The translations under genes and the position numbers were made by a program. DNA of 64,000 nt from Hoplostethus atlanticus. Lineage: Eukaryota; Chordata; Actinopteri; Trachichthyiformes; Trachichthyidae. A model generated the notes under the pieces. The model made no database searches and was not told the origin of the DNA. It saw only the letters and a program-made list of their open reading frames with translations. The stretch is from positions 508,501 to 572,500 of the forward strand of contig JAXDDX010000144.1 of NCBI GenBank assembly GCA_034670405.1, written 5' to 3'. Below are positions 46,065-57,540 of the stretch, one piece after another; position 1 is the stretch's first letter, and each line of letters starts with the position of its first letter.

Positions 46065-47212
46065 TGTCCTACAGAACCCTCATGTCTCAAGTTTTGTCTT
46101 TTTTTTTTTTACTTCATCTGACAGCTGATATTGCCTGTTGATATTTCATTGTAAAATATCAAGAATATGGGGAATATACTTTTTTAATTCTTTATTTTAA
46201 ATTGGTACTTTAAGTATACTGTACTTTAACCAATATGTAGTCAAACATCATAATATATCACAATGCAAAATGAATTAATAGTAAACTGCATTAATTAACT
46301 ATTATGGGATGACTCAAGTTACTCACACAGTCTTTTGGCCATAATTATATATTTTTTTGTTATGTTTGAATCACATTTATTATTTGTTGTTCAAAATGTC
46401 TTATGTTGGATCATTATTTCAATCAATGATTCATTTTTGCATGAAAACAATATTTTTGTCACTGACTTATTATTGAATGCAGCACGCATAGACAACGCAA
46501 GTGACAAGCTCAACTTGAGTGGTAAAGTAAAAGTGAAATATTCAAAGATATTGCTGATTGATACTGTATATGCCCCTAGTGCGTCATGTAAAGTGGATTA
46601 GATCGATTTCATCACTTTTGAAGCTGACATGAGCTGCATTGATCGAATGAATTAAGTGTAATAAATGCCATTACACATCCATGCACTGCTTGTGTTTTTG
46701 TATTCCAAGTGGAAAGTGTAGTAAAAAGCATGGTGAGCCTGCAGTTGTCAGTGGTGAATTTGCATTGGTGGAAAAGCAAGGCCTTTCAGGAAGGAACAGG
46801 CTTCGGAGAACCAGGTTATGCATCCAGAAAAGCAACGCTTGGTTAACTCACTGCAATGAGTGATTATGTACGGAAGCCTAGAGTGGCCAGGATTGCGCAA
46901 TGTTTTTTAATACCATTTTCTCTCAAGATATCAAAGTTCTCGTGATCATGCCTTAATCATCTCATTATCTCAAGATAACAAAAACTAAAAAAAAGGCGTT
47001 GCTGACGCCTTCACGTGAGGCAAGCCAGTTTGCTTGGTAGTGCAGCCAAAGTGTAGGCAGGCTTAAGTGGAACTGACAATGGGCCTCATTCACAAAACCT
47101 TTCTTTAAATAATTTTTAAATCTGTAAATATTTATATGCGTATGAAAATACCAATGTGGGATTCATGAAATGTGTGGGAAACTGCGATTTGTGCGTAGAA
47201 CAGGTGTGTCAG
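46065..47212. other. Non-genic DNA
   Basis: A T-run at 46100-46112. Bases 46640-46870 have an uninterpreted 60-codon frame. aaaggcgttgctgacgcctt (about 46994) is a short perfect-looking hairpin. No gene recognised. Confidence 0.4.
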
Positions 47213-47520
47213 ATGATTACATTACATTACATTACAGTCATTTAGCAGACGCTTTTATCCAAAGCGACTTACAATAAGTGCATTCAACATAGGTAGGCAA
47301 GAAAACTACTAGTCACCAGAAATCGTAAGTGCATTTCCTTCCTAAACAAGCAACTAAGAGCATAACTAGTGTTAAGGTAAGAGTGCAATAAGTTAGCAAC
47401 CTACTATATCTTAAACAAATGAGACAAATAAGAGAATCAAATAAACAAGAGCTAAGACAAATAAGTGTCAAATGAACAAGAGACAATAAACAAGAGCTCA
47501 GACACATAATTGACGACAAT
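47213..47520 (-). mobile_element. Teleost SINE/LINE-tail repeat, minus orientation
   Basis: Starts with (attac)n and agtcatttagcagacgcttt, tatccaaagcgacttacaat. This is the inverse of the tail also used by the SINE at 3445, and it continues into a high-copy fish repeat (taggtaggcaagaaaactac). Its left attac repeat is the tail end. Confidence 0.65.
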
Positions 47521-50001
47521 TGAGATGATGAATTCCAATCGTTCGTAAATTGGTTCAACACCATAAAAGGAGTGCAGACTGAAGGGTCGTGTAAAGTCCA
47601 AAATTGAAGTGTTGCACTCATGCGTGCATGAGAAAAAAGCTTTTTCAGAAGCATCAGCAGTGCAGTCACAGGAACTGATAAAAGTAAAGCATGGCAAGAA
47701 ATTATTAATGCTGTCAATGCTGTTTCAGCAGAAACACACACCGCTCTGAGGTAAAAAAAACAAATGGTTCCACATGAAACTAGATTGCAAAAAAGAATAA
47801 GGAGAAGTAGGAGCATATTATCAGCCACAGGAGGACGGCAGGGCACTGTGGTGCTATCCGACATGGATCAGAGGATCAATTCCATAATAGGAGAGACCTC
47901 ACTGTCGGGTGTTTAGTTGGCATTGGAGTTGGGCTGATAAGAATATATAATTGTATTTGTAGGCGTTCAGTCCATGTGATCAACCCATTACAAGTTTGTA
48001 ATGGGATCAGTGACCACTGACCAGACAAATAAACCCAAGCTCCAAACTATTAATGATTTATCTCCAAATGGCTTGCTCAACCATCACCCCGATGTCCCAG
48101 TAACGACAATGAAAAAGAAGTGAAACCAGAGGAATTTTGTTCTGATCATGGAGAACACGATGCTTCAGAGCACCACAGAGTGGATAGCCGTGAACTCCCA
48201 TTTAAACCGTGTGAAAGATGGAGTTCTCAAGCTCGTGATATAAACAACACGGTAGAGCAAGTTTCAGTTGTTTCGTCAGGTTTACTGAAAACAGGTGAAA
48301 ATCTCTATTGATCCTGGTGCTTTGGAATATTCAACACCCCCCCCCCCATATGACAGTTTAGGGAACAAACATACAATTGATTTTACACCTCAAATAACTT
48401 TTTTTCAAAAGTGACAAATGTGTTTTATTTTGAAGGCAGTTTTATCCTGTCTATCTGTGGCTGCTTGACTCAGCTGCTGACTATGCTCCTGGAGGTGCTA
48501 TGAGGCAGCTGTTCGCTAATTGATATGGAAATGTGTTAAATGACCAGGTCCCAGCCGGTCTGTGATCTCTTTATACCAAAGGATACCAAAAGGGACGAGA
48601 GAGGCAAAGTATCTAACGTCAGCGAGTCCGGCTTTCTCTGGACAGAGCACGTCCGGGAGTAACACTTGTGTATTTCACACTTGAGTTTTGATTTGTCATT
48701 TCCTGTGTGGAGAAGATTTCCCGCCAGTGACCATACAATTTAATTTGGACAAATACAAGCATTTCAATTAGCAGGGATGGGATGCTCTTCTGGGGTTGCG
48801 GCCCCACTTTGTGATTTAGGCTGAGAAGATGGGTATATTTTTACATAAAAAATATTGCATAGTGCAGCTTTAATGTAAAGCTATATAAGTGAGTAACTAA
48901 AAAGTCTAAAAAGAGAAAGACTTATCTGATGGGTCTTTCATTGCGTCTGTACAAGGAAAAAAAATAGCAAAATATGTGCAACTCTAAATGGGGTATACGA
49001 AGCTACAATTTCCATTGTCTCTAGTACTAGTTTGCAGTGATTAACTGACTAATATATACATACACTACTGTACATACGCACAACCCCCCCCCCCCCACCC
49101 CCTCCATTTTCTCACTGTGAATATTTTGACACTTCGCTAATTGAGGCTTAATTCACCCAAAATGAAGAAATAATTAACTGAATAACAATCTGTCAATCTG
49201 CTTGTCTCTCGCTCTGTCCCTCCCTCCCTCCCTCCTCCACCCGTCCATCCTCCCTGGTCTTGTTAAAGAGCCAGTAATGAGCGACAGACAGGAAGTCAGA
49301 TCATCATAGAGGTGTCATTGTGTCACCTCCTGTCCTCTGTTCCCAATTCAATTAACAGATCAGTCAGGATCTACAGATTTCCTAGCATGCAGCTCTATGT
49401 TGCTCTTTTCTGACTTTGAAAGGCTTCAACAGTAGAATCCAACTTTGTTTCTTTGACTTCTGTACTGGTATTTTCAAATTTTCAAAATGTCAAATATATT
49501 TAAATTGCATGTTATATACATTTATAATTTGAGTATGTCTGATAAGGTGTAACAGTGTGCTTCTGCCTAGATAACATACAGTATGTACATGTGCATGGTT
49601 TTCTGTAGACCTGCTAATGTCAATTAGCACATCCTGTAAATATGCTAGATATTGTTTTTCCTAATATTTTGTTTTCCTCTCATTTTGTAGGTGTTGCATA
49701 CATATAAATATTTGTATACATTTTCACTTTTCATCAATAGTGATTTATTATGTTATATTGACTATGGAGGACAGAATCAGTCATAATGAGAAATAAATAA
49801 ATGAATAAAATCTATTAATAAATACAAAAATAAATACATGTAGAAAATAATAATTGAAATGTGTCAATATATAAATGAAAAAATAAAAAAAATAATTCAT
49901 TTAAATATTTGTATTCATTTATTTCCCTACTCATTTCTCTACTCAGTAATTTCAGTATTTATTTGTGTATTTGCTGCTCAATAATATGCTAATAAGATGT
50001 T
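47521..50001. other. Non-genic DNA
   Basis: C-runs at 48337-48349 and 49085-49098, CCTC repeats at 49213-49240, and an AAAT-rich stretch at 49785-49930. A 183-codon hydrophobic minus-strand frame at 47313-47864 overlaps the repeat above and is rejected. The last five bases, ATGTT 49997-50001, are the target duplication of the next element. Confidence 0.5.
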
Positions 50002-50821
50002 TGTTAGGGAGTGTAAGCCGAGAGACGTCGCTCAACCCTCCAAACAAATGGCACAGTCACAAAATAGCAGTTGTAGTGCAAGGTGATTTATTGGTGCTCC
50101 CAAAATCCAAAACAATGTGCAAAAGTGAGTGTCCAAAAAGGGAAAACTATTTACATATATACAGCCACGAAAATCCAACATCCAAATCCAACATCCAGAT
50201 CCACAATATCCACAACATCCACAATGACCACAGGAGCAGCAATAATGGTACTTTCCTGGGCACAACCCGACTGCTTCTCCCTGGAGAGGGACCCATATAA
50301 GTACTCCTGGCCCCACCCCCAGAACATACCAACTATCAAAATAAATACTCCCTCCATTACAGTAGTTATGTATGTATATATATAATGTATATTATTAATT
50401 ACAATATTATATATATGTAATGACACACTCCACACATAAAAGGCCTGCATAAACACCAAAATACAATAACTCCCCACAACCGATAAATATTGGCACATTC
50501 CAAACTAATGCGCATGCGTGAGGTGGGAAATGGCACAATATAGCCAGCCCGGACACGGCCGCCACCTGACTACACACAGGAGAAGAGGAGAATGAAAGAC
50601 AGCAAAACGATTCTGATCTCGGTAGTTGTAATATTGAAAATAAACGATGGAGTGATTATACTGGTACCTGTATCATTAATGTGGGGAAATGGGAAAATGT
50701 ACCGGTTAGATTGTATTGCGTGCACTGGCTACAAAAGCGGGACTGTTTGTGTATGCGAGTGTGTATAATGGCGTGCCTCTACCCAGTGCTGCCCACCACC
50801 AGTGACAGCTTCTCTGTCACA
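50002..50821 (-). repeat. 3' LTR of the Gmr1-like element (intact, 820 bp)
   Basis: On the minus strand it begins TGTGACAGAGAAGC and ends CTCCCTAACA. AATAAA lies at 50092-50087, near the LTR end, and a TATA-like ttatatgg lies near 50300-50293. The first 43 bases also encode the end of pol. Bases 50197-50271 (75 bp) are missing from the other LTR. Confidence 0.93.
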
Positions 50822-51400
50822 TTACCATCCTCTTCTCCTGAGGCAACGACGTTAGGCAGCCGAGATAGGTAATCCGCTGTCACGTTTTCCTTCCCTGCCT
50901 TATGCCGTACCTGGAACTTGAAGGGCTGGAGTTCCAAATACCAGCGGGTCACTCTGGAGTTGTGATCCTTCATGGTCTGAATCCAGGTCAAGGCTCTGTG
51001 GTCGGTGTCGAGGTCAAACTCCCTACCAAGGAGGTAGTACCTCAGGCTGTCTAGTGCCCACTTGATGGCCAGACACTCCTTCTCGATGGTGGAGTACCTG
51101 GTTTCCCGAGGCAGGAGTTTTCGACTCAGGTACAGAACTGGACGCTCTTCCCCTGGGTCTCCCTGAGCCAGCACTGCCCCAATGCCCACCCCAGAGGCAT
51201 CCACTTGGACCAGGAATCTTCGCTCAAAGTCCGGACTCTGAAGGACTGGAGAAGAGCACAGGTGGGATTTCAGGGCCTGAAAGGCAACTTCACATTCCTG
51301 TGTCCACTTCATTGGGTTGCTGGCCAGCTTTCCAGTGAGACTGGTCAGAGGTGAGACCAGAGTGGAGAATTGAGGGATGAACCTTCGATACTCACCTGGG
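50779..51400 (-). pseudogene. pol: Gmr1-like pol, RNase H (C-terminal domain)
   Basis: The meaningful part starts near YRRFIPQFSTLVSPL (about 51390) after a break. RNase H motifs follow: VQVDASGVGIGAVLAQ, the conserved Glu in STIEKECLAIKWAL, TDHRALTW, and ENVTADYLSR. The reading ends at a stop at 50779-50781, after crossing the polypurine tract and 43 bp of the 3' LTR. It removes RNA from the RNA-DNA hybrid during reverse transcription. Here it is the last domain of pol because integrase lies upstream. The link to RT is broken by a small deletion or shift near 51393-51402, where an RT-connection segment of about nine residues seems missing. Confidence 0.88.
50825..50839 (-). promoter_or_regulatory. 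Polypurine tract of the Gmr1-like element
   Basis: The minus strand reads AGGAGAAGAGGATGG, three bases before the 3' LTR. It is simultaneously codons of the RNase H tail. Confidence 0.8.
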
Positions 51401-52352
51401 TCTTTGTGCAGGGTCGGGGGCTGTTGAGGATGGCCTCTATCTTGTCCACCTGAGGCCGAACCTCCCCTCGTCCTAGATGATAGCCCAGGTACTTTGTCTC
51501 CTGTTTTGCCCACTCACATTTCTGCAGATTCAGGGTGAGTCCAGCGGCATTGATCTTTCCCAGAACTCTGCGCAGGTGCTCCAGATGCTCATCCCATGTT
51601 CGGCTGTAGATCACCACGTCATCCAAGTAGGCCGCACTACAGTCCTCACAACCTTGGAGCACCCGGTCCATAAGTCTCTGGAACGTTGCTGGCGCACCAT
51701 GGAGTCCAAAGGGCATGGTGGTGAATTGGAAGAGCCCAAGTGGAGTCCTGAAGGCAGTGAGCGGCTTTGACTGCTCGTCCAGGGGAACCTGCCAGTACCC
51801 CTTACAGAGGTCCAGGGTGGTGATGCAATTGGCTCTTCCAATTCTCTCAAGGAGGTCCTCTATCCGGGGCATCAGGTAGGCATCGAAGAAGGAGATGGCA
51901 TTCAACTTCCGGAAGTCAATGCAGACCCCAAGGGACCCATCTTTCTTGGGTACAATGACGATGGGGCTGCTCCATTCACTCTCTGAATGCTCGATGACCC
52001 CCAGCTCTAGCATGGTCCGGATCTCATCCTTCAGAGCCCCAATCAGTCGTTCAGGCACTCTGTAGCAGCGCTGGCGCACTGGATACTGGTCAGGCTTAAT
52101 CCGAATGGAATGCTTCAGGGTGGTGGTCCGTCCTGGCTTCTGCTGGAACAAGTGTGGGAAGTTCCCGAATACTACCTGCAGCTCCACTGGCCGATTACCG
52201 TCCAGATGAGAGAGGTCCACATTGGCAGGTTTCTTCCAGGCCTCCACTACGCCCTCCGAGTCATCTTCCTCTGACAACTGACGGACCAGAAGAGATGTAT
52301 TCCTCGTGGCACCTTCTCTCTCTTTCCAAGCTTTCATGAGATTGACATCTCT
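51395..52352 (-). pseudogene. pol: Gmr1-like pol, reverse transcriptase
   Basis: RT motifs in order: EWSSPIVIVPKKDGSLGVCI and DFRKLN; TTLDLCKGYWQVPL (first catalytic Asp); AFRTPLGLFQFTTMPFGLHG; the catalytic YLDD at 51629-51618; then LNLQKCEW and YLGYHLGRG. The frame opens upstream to 52523, but those first residues are out of register: the true entry is near 52350, where the integrase frame shifts into this one. It copies element RNA into cDNA. The domain itself is uninterrupted and typical Ty3/gypsy. The C-terminal side breaks near 51400. Confidence 0.9.
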
Positions 52353-53583
52353 GCTTCTTCTTCTGCTTGTCTGGGTGTAGCACCTCGTAGGTGGTTGGCC
52401 CCATCTTCCACACCACCATGAAGGGACCCTGCCACTTTGCCAGGAGCTTGCTAGAACAGGATGGTAGGAGAAGCAAGACTTTATCACCTGGTTTGAACTC
52501 CTGCTGGCGAGCTTGCTTGTCATACCATGTCTTCTGGGGACTTTGGGCTTCCTGCATGTTGAGCTTAGCTTGCTCTTGGTACTGCTCCAGCCGGTCCCTC
52601 ATCTGAAGGACATAGTGGACAATCCCTTTCTCCTCAGAAGCTGCAGTTGACCCCTCCCAGCTTCGTTTCACCAGGTCCAGTGGTCCTTGCACTGGCCAAC
52701 CATACAGGAGTTCAAAGGGTGAAAAGCCTGTGGACGCCTGAGGCACCTCCCTGTAAGCGAACAGGAGAAATGGTAACCACTTGTCCCAGTCTTTCCCGGT
52801 GTCTGAGACAAACTTCTTGAGCATCCTCTTGAGAGTCTGATTAAACCTCTCCACCAGGCCATCTGTCTCAGGATGGTAAGGAGTCGTCTTGATGGCAGTA
52901 ATCCCCAGTTCTTTGTGCAGCTGCCCCATCAGACGAGAGGTGAAGTTGGTTCCCTGGTCGGTCAGGATCTCCTCCGGGATGCCTACACGGGAAAACAACT
53001 GGACAAGGGCACTGATCACTTTTGGGGTGGTGATGGAACGCAGAGGAAAAGCTTCAGGGAAGCGAGTGGCATAATCACACACGACAAGGATGTACTGATA
53101 CCCTGAACTGCTCTTCTCCAATGGCCCCACGATGTCCATCGCAATCCGCTGGAACGGTCTAGTGATGACCGGCATTGGTTGCAAGGGAGCTTGGTTGGAC
53201 CTGCGGACAGCACTGGTTTTCTGGCACTCTGAACATGTGTTGCAGTATGCTTGCACATCAGTGTACATGGAGGGCCAAAAAAAACGATAGCCTAACCTAA
53301 GGTAGGTCTTATGATGCCCTAAATGTCCTGCCCACGGGATTGTGTGTGCAAGATGGAGAACAAGTGGTCTGCAACTACTGGGTACCACCAACTTTCTATC
53401 TGCCTCTTCCCCCTGGTACAGTATGTTGTCATATATCGAAAACACAGAACCCCCTGAAACTGCAGTGTGGTTTTCCCCAGACAAGGCCTTGTCATACAGT
53501 GGTTTGATAGATGGGTTAGACTGTTGCAGGGTTACAATATCATCAGGGACCTCCCATTTAACCTTTAACCCCAAACATCTCAT
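52345..53583 (-). pseudogene. pol: Gmr1-like pol, integrase (upstream of RT)
   Basis: Counted from 53583, the zinc finger uses H87/H91 and C117/C120. The catalytic triad is D150 (AMDIVGP), D209 (LTDQGTNF) and E245 (TDGLVERF), with exactly 35 residues between D209 and E245. A GPF-type C-terminal module (KWQGPFMVVWK) follows. The integrase inserts element DNA into chromosomes. It lies between protease and RT, the opposite of the order in the element at 9143-16453. After PDKQKKKQ the frame shifts near 52345-52355; codons beyond to 52261 are out of register. The upstream join to the protease frame is broken near 53575. Confidence 0.92.
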
Positions 53584-54135
53584 CAGGCAAAGTTACAGGT
53601 ACGGGGGAACCTACATGTTTTTCAAACCGCCATTGTTGGCGTGACTTTCTGGGCCCTTTGGTTCCACCCTCGCACAGACTATCACACAAGTCAGGCAGTG
53701 GTTGTAACCCAGTCTTGGCCTTGGTTTGAGCACGGGTTATGACAAAATATGACATTTGCATATCCGACATTGCATTGACAGGTACATGGGGCTGATCCTT
53801 GCCTCTACCAAGTAGCTCATACAGCACAGGCAAATCCCTCCCCAAGAGCATATCCACCGGTAGGTTCTCTACTACACCCACAGTCAACAGGTACTTCTGC
53901 TTGTCCACCTCCACAGTGAGCTCTGCCCGAGGCTCAGGCTTACAGTCACCATGCACACACTGAACTATGGTCTGTTTGCTATAATCTACTGCACATGACT
54001 ACTATTTATTAAGGTCATGGAGCTACCAGAATCTAGGAGAGCTGTAACTGGTTTACCATTAACTTTCACAGGTACCCTCATAGATTCTCCCCCCCTCTCC
54101 TGGTCCTCACCATCATCATAGTCAATGCAGTCCCC
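53558..54135 (-). pseudogene. pol: Gmr1-like pol, aspartic protease (broken)
   Basis: In the gag frame, just past the gag stop, the catalytic motif ALLDSGSSMTLINS lies near 54045-54000. That frame meets TAG at 53988-53986. The protease C-terminal half continues in another frame (53985-53558) with LTVEVDKQKYLLTVGVVE and MLLGRDLPVLYELL, the second-strand signature of retropepsins. A one-base-type shift near 53990-54005 therefore splits the domain. A linker leads to integrase, with another shift near 53575. The enzyme would process the Gag-Pol polyprotein as a dimer. Confidence 0.8.
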
Positions 54136-55347
54136 TTATCTTGGCACATAGCATAACCCCGACAGTTTTGGTCTTTTAAGTGGGCATAGCGACGCTTTGT
54201 GCCCTGGCTGCTGGCATTGGTAGCAGACAAAGCCTCTGTGGCCTGTCTGATCTGTACCCCCTTTCTCACCCCCTCCATAATTACCTTCAGTGTCCCTGAG
54301 GTTACTGGGGTTCTTGGGGTCTCGAGGGGCTGGTCGGAAGGGCACCCCCTTGCGGGCATTAAGGTACTGCAAGGCGAGTCTTGCCGCAGTGAGTCCGTCG
54401 TTTGGTTCGTGCTCCCGAACCCAGGTTCTTGTGTCCGGAGGAAGCACTTGCAGCAGCTGCTCCAAGATGACCGTCTCTCCAATCTCCTCTTTCGTCCGTT
54501 GCTCTGGTCTAATCCAATGCCGGTAGAGACCCTTGAGGTGATGATATATCTCCGTTGGTGACTCCCCGGCTGGTGTTGTACTGGACCGGAAGCGTAGACG
54601 GTAGATCTCAGGTGAAATGTCAAACTTGAACAGCAGCGCCTCCTTCAGCTCCGGGTATATATTGGACCCCTCCTCATCCATGGCAGTATAGGCCTCCAGG
54701 CCTTTGCCAGTCAACAGGGGAGCCAGCCAGCAGGCCCACTCCTCCTCTGGCCACTGCCAAGTCCTTGCCATGCGCTCGAAACGCAGGAGATAGTTCTCAA
54801 TATCCTCACCTTGCTGGTAGACAGGCATCTTTGGCTCCTTTCGCAGGAATGGCTGCCGGTTGGCCCCTTGGGACTGGTCAGCTAGATGGACAGGGAAGGC
54901 CCTCTGACCTTGGGTACTGCTTGGGCTGTTGAACAGTGACGTTCGTCTGGCTCCTGGTGTTGGCAGTTCCAGCCTTGGGCTTCCACCGCCTAGACTGGAG
55001 CACCCTCTGGTGGACTGCGCGGCTGCTTCAGGATGGTTAGTAGTTTGCATGGTGGTCCGCAGGCCCCGGATTTCCTCCCGAAGAGCATCATCTCTTCGCT
55101 GCTGAACAGAGAGAAAGTCCTGGAATAAGCTCACCAATGAGGGTTCTACAGCTGGAGACGAGGCTTCACGCTGAGAGCTGTACTTGGGCCTAGCTCCCCG
55201 CACCTCAAAGTCCTGCACAAACTCTTCCTCCTCTGATGTCACCGCAGTTTCCCAGTCATCTACTTCACTCTTAGCACTGGAGGGTTTTGCTTGGGACCGA
55301 AGCCCGGTCCTCTTTCGAAAAGGACGCATCGTTTTGCGACTGGCCAT
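54136..55347 (-). CDS. gag: Gmr1-like Gag with SCAN-like domain and zinc knuckle
   Basis: 403 residues. The N-terminus is basic (MASRKTMRPFRKR), then acidic; a coiled-coil-like stretch lies at about 70-100 and a low-complexity Ser/Pro/Gly stretch at 105-150. A capsid-like block (about 175-247, ENYLLRFERMARTWQWPEEE) is followed by a SCAN-like segment at about 248-333 (RHWIRPEQRTKEEIGETVIL, TWVREHEP). The zinc knuckle is C375, C378, H383, C388. SCAN is a dimerisation domain of vertebrate zinc-finger factors held to derive from Gmr1-like Gag. The ATG overlaps the last two bases of the PBS, so there is almost no leader. It ends in TAA with pol continuing in the same frame. Confidence 0.9.
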   Translation of the reverse strand: MASRKTMRPFRKRTGLRSQAKPSSAKSEVDDWETAVTSEEEEFVQDFEVRGARPKYSSQREASSPAVEPSLVSLFQDFLSVQQRRDDALREEIRGLRTTMQTTNHPEAAAQSTRGCSSLGGGSPRLELPTPGARRTSLFNSPSSTQGQRAFPVHLADQSQGANRQPFLRKEPKMPVYQQGEDIENYLLRFERMARTWQWPEEEWACWLAPLLTGKGLEAYTAMDEEGSNIYPELKEALLFKFDISPEIYRLRFRSSTTPAGESPTEIYHHLKGLYRHWIRPEQRTKEEIGETVILEQLLQVLPPDTRTWVREHEPNDGLTAARLALQYLNARKGVPFRPAPRDPKNPSNLRDTEGNYGGGEKGGTDQTGHRGFVCYQCQQPGHKASLCPLKRPKLSGLCYVPR

Positions 55348-55363
55348 CCCACCGCTGCCACCA
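55346..55363 (-). promoter_or_regulatory. tRNA-Leu primer-binding site
   Basis: The plus strand reads ATCCCACCGCTGCCACCA, two bases from the 5' LTR. This is the 3' end, with CCA, of vertebrate leucine tRNA of the AAG/TAG isoacceptor type, matched over 18 bases. The gag ATG uses its last two bases. Confidence 0.85.
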
Positions 55364-55826
55364 AATGTTAGGGAGTGTAAGCCGAGAGACGTCGCTCAAC
55401 CCTCCAAACAAATGGCACAGTCACAAAATAGCAGTTGTAGTGCAAGGTGATTTATTGGTGCTCCCAAAATCCAAAACAATGTGCAAAAGTGAGTGTCCAA
55501 AAAGGGAAAGCTATTTACATATGTGACCTGCTCTCACAGAATCAGTCGGAAGTCGCAATGGCTGATTTACGTAGAAACGCCTTTTAATGTCAAAAGTCTA
55601 TTTTTGACCATTTTGGTATTTTGACTAATTTTAATAAAACAAAGCCTTGGCTTTCATAATCTGTATGAATTATTTCCTATTTTGGAGTGGAAATATAACT
55701 TTGAAGCATAAAAGCAAGATATGGTATTTGGCGAAGTTGATCGCGGCATTTGGCGACTAGCCAGCTGCATCCACACCTGTTGGTTGTCAAGTTAGCAAGC
55801 TAGTATCGTAATCATCAAGACCTTCA

Positions 55827-56229
55827 ATGGCGTCTCGGAAATAAGAAGAAATCGCTCGGCAATCCAGTGTTGTCTGTGGATTCCGGCGATCGCTGGCGAG
55901 AGTTTATTGACGACTATTTTTTGGCACCGAGATCTGACCGAGAGACGGCTGAAGAGAGCGGCTCGGACGACACGGGAACGGACAACAACAGTGAAACCTC
56001 CGGCGACACGTCGGACTCTGACAGGCCCATTTCAGACACCGACAACGATGAAGATGTTGACATGGAGCCACTTGTTTTAACAGACCCAATATCTGCCGTC
56101 CGTGAGTCGGATGAATGGGATGAATATGTGAGCTACGGATCTGGAGGGGATATCGAGAAGCTCGTAGCTTCAAGTGTGGCTGCAAATGTCATCAGGGAAA
56201 GTCTTGCTACATCCTCTTCTCTATGGTGA
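55827..56229 (+). pseudogene. Acidic ORF of the nested transposon
   Basis: From 55858 the frame is open to TGA 56227-56229. It is Asp/Glu/Ser-rich (SGSDDTGTDNNSETSGDTSD) after a short basic and aromatic start (DRWREFIDDYFLAP). An ATG in good context at 55827 lies in another frame and stops after five codons, so the start seems broken by an indel. Acidic N-termini occur in several transposase families, including piggyBac, but nothing here proves one. Downstream, 56531-56706 is a second open stretch starting after an acceptor (tttcctag) with CSCQQHNELIQRNCLFQRKQ, possibly a second exon. Confidence 0.45.
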
Positions 56230-56761
56230 AAAAACGAGAGAGATGAGATGTGACTGCTGGTAAGCACTTTTCCACTTATCCCATAGAGCTAGCCAACATT
56301 AGTAAACACAAGTGTGTTTATCTTATCTTCTTTAAACCTTGTTCTCAGTAATAATGAACACTAGGTAATGTTTTGAGTAGTTCTAGCTAGCTAGCTGGTC
56401 AACAGGACCCTGTAGTTGTATTTAACTACAGATGAGTGGTCTCACACTGAAATGACAAAATGAGTTCTGTTAATTTATTTTAATTGTCACAAATTGAATG
56501 TAGGCCTAAGATGTTTTTTTGTTTCCTAGGTGAGAAACACATGTTCCTGTCAGCAGCACAATGAACTGATCCAAAGAAACTGCTTGTTCCAAAGGAAGCA
56601 GCAAAAAGAAAGGATGTACCAGAGGACCTCTTACTTTATTGATGGTGATCACATATGCAGATATGATGAATGTCTAGATGAATTATTGAATCATTTAAGG
56701 ATTTAATTAGTGATATATGTAATATGGTTATATCTTTTCTTGCAATATTACTTTGGGGTTT

Positions 56762-56990
56762 AAATCAAATCAAATCACATTTATTTGTACAGCCCTTAAT
56801 CACCGTTCCAGTCTCTAAGGCTTCACAGTGCCCAACATGTGAAACAATAAATGGTTAGTCACAACATCCCCCAGCCTTAGACCCTCAGAGGACAAGGAAA
56901 AACTCCTTTTAGAGAAAATTGGAAGAAACCTTGGGAGGGGCTACTCAGAGAGGGATCCCCCTACCAGGACGGTTGGGCGTGCAATAGATT
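56762..56990 (-). mobile_element. Dispersed fish repeat nested in the transposon
   Basis: Begins with (aatca)n and catttatttgtacagccctt, an inverted LINE-type tail. It continues with cttagaccctcagaggacaa, ggaaaaactccttt and gaaaccttgggaggggctac, a familiar high-copy teleost repeat. It is an insertion inside the DNA transposon, a third level of nesting. Confidence 0.55.
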
Positions 56991-57540
56991 TGAGATTTGA
57001 TAGAGTTTGGGTAAGCAGCGTATACATAAAAGTTTATTATGGTGGGACGTCCGGATCTGAAGTTTATTATGGTGGGACATCCGGATCTGATGTGTTTAAT
57101 ATTTTGGCACTTGGCATTTATACCAATCTATAGATTTATACCAATCTATAGCAATGTAGGTATAAATCTTCTACACTGTATAGGCTACTGTATACATTAA
57201 GCATATATTTACAAATAAAGAATGTGTTTACATAAACACTTTAACGTATATCAGTATGTTTGTCTTTCTTTTTACACAATTTAATTATGTGTAACCATAA
57301 TTGTGGGGGGTTGGGGAGGGGAGTCACAGATTTTTCACAACGTCTTCAAGGTGCTTTTGAAAGATTCATTAATAGTGGATAAATAGTGTAAGTGTACTGT
57401 GTGTAATATAACCTTAAAGAGCAATTTCTCCTCATTACATAGATGCCTAAATGTTATATCTGCTATTTAAAATAATCACTCAAGCAGCATTTGTTTGTGA
57501 GATGTCAAAGCGGCAGCCACCCAGAAATGGAATGTTCAGA
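56991..57540. other. Remainder of the nested transposon interior
   Basis: A 30-bp tandem duplication (agtttattatggtgggac...) lies at 57031-57090, and a second short one (ataccaatctatag) at 57119-57150. No coding content is seen. Confidence 0.5.

Noticed and set aside
47313-47864. 183-codon hydrophobic minus-strand frame that could look like a membrane protein
   Set aside because: Its second half reads through a known high-copy repeat (47213-47520), and the Leu/Ser/Cys-rich content comes from repetitive A-rich DNA on the other strand.
55867-56229. Firm assignment of the nested transposon to piggyBac because of its acidic ORF
   Set aside because: The flanks are ATAT/TA rather than TTAA, and the TIR does not start with CCY.
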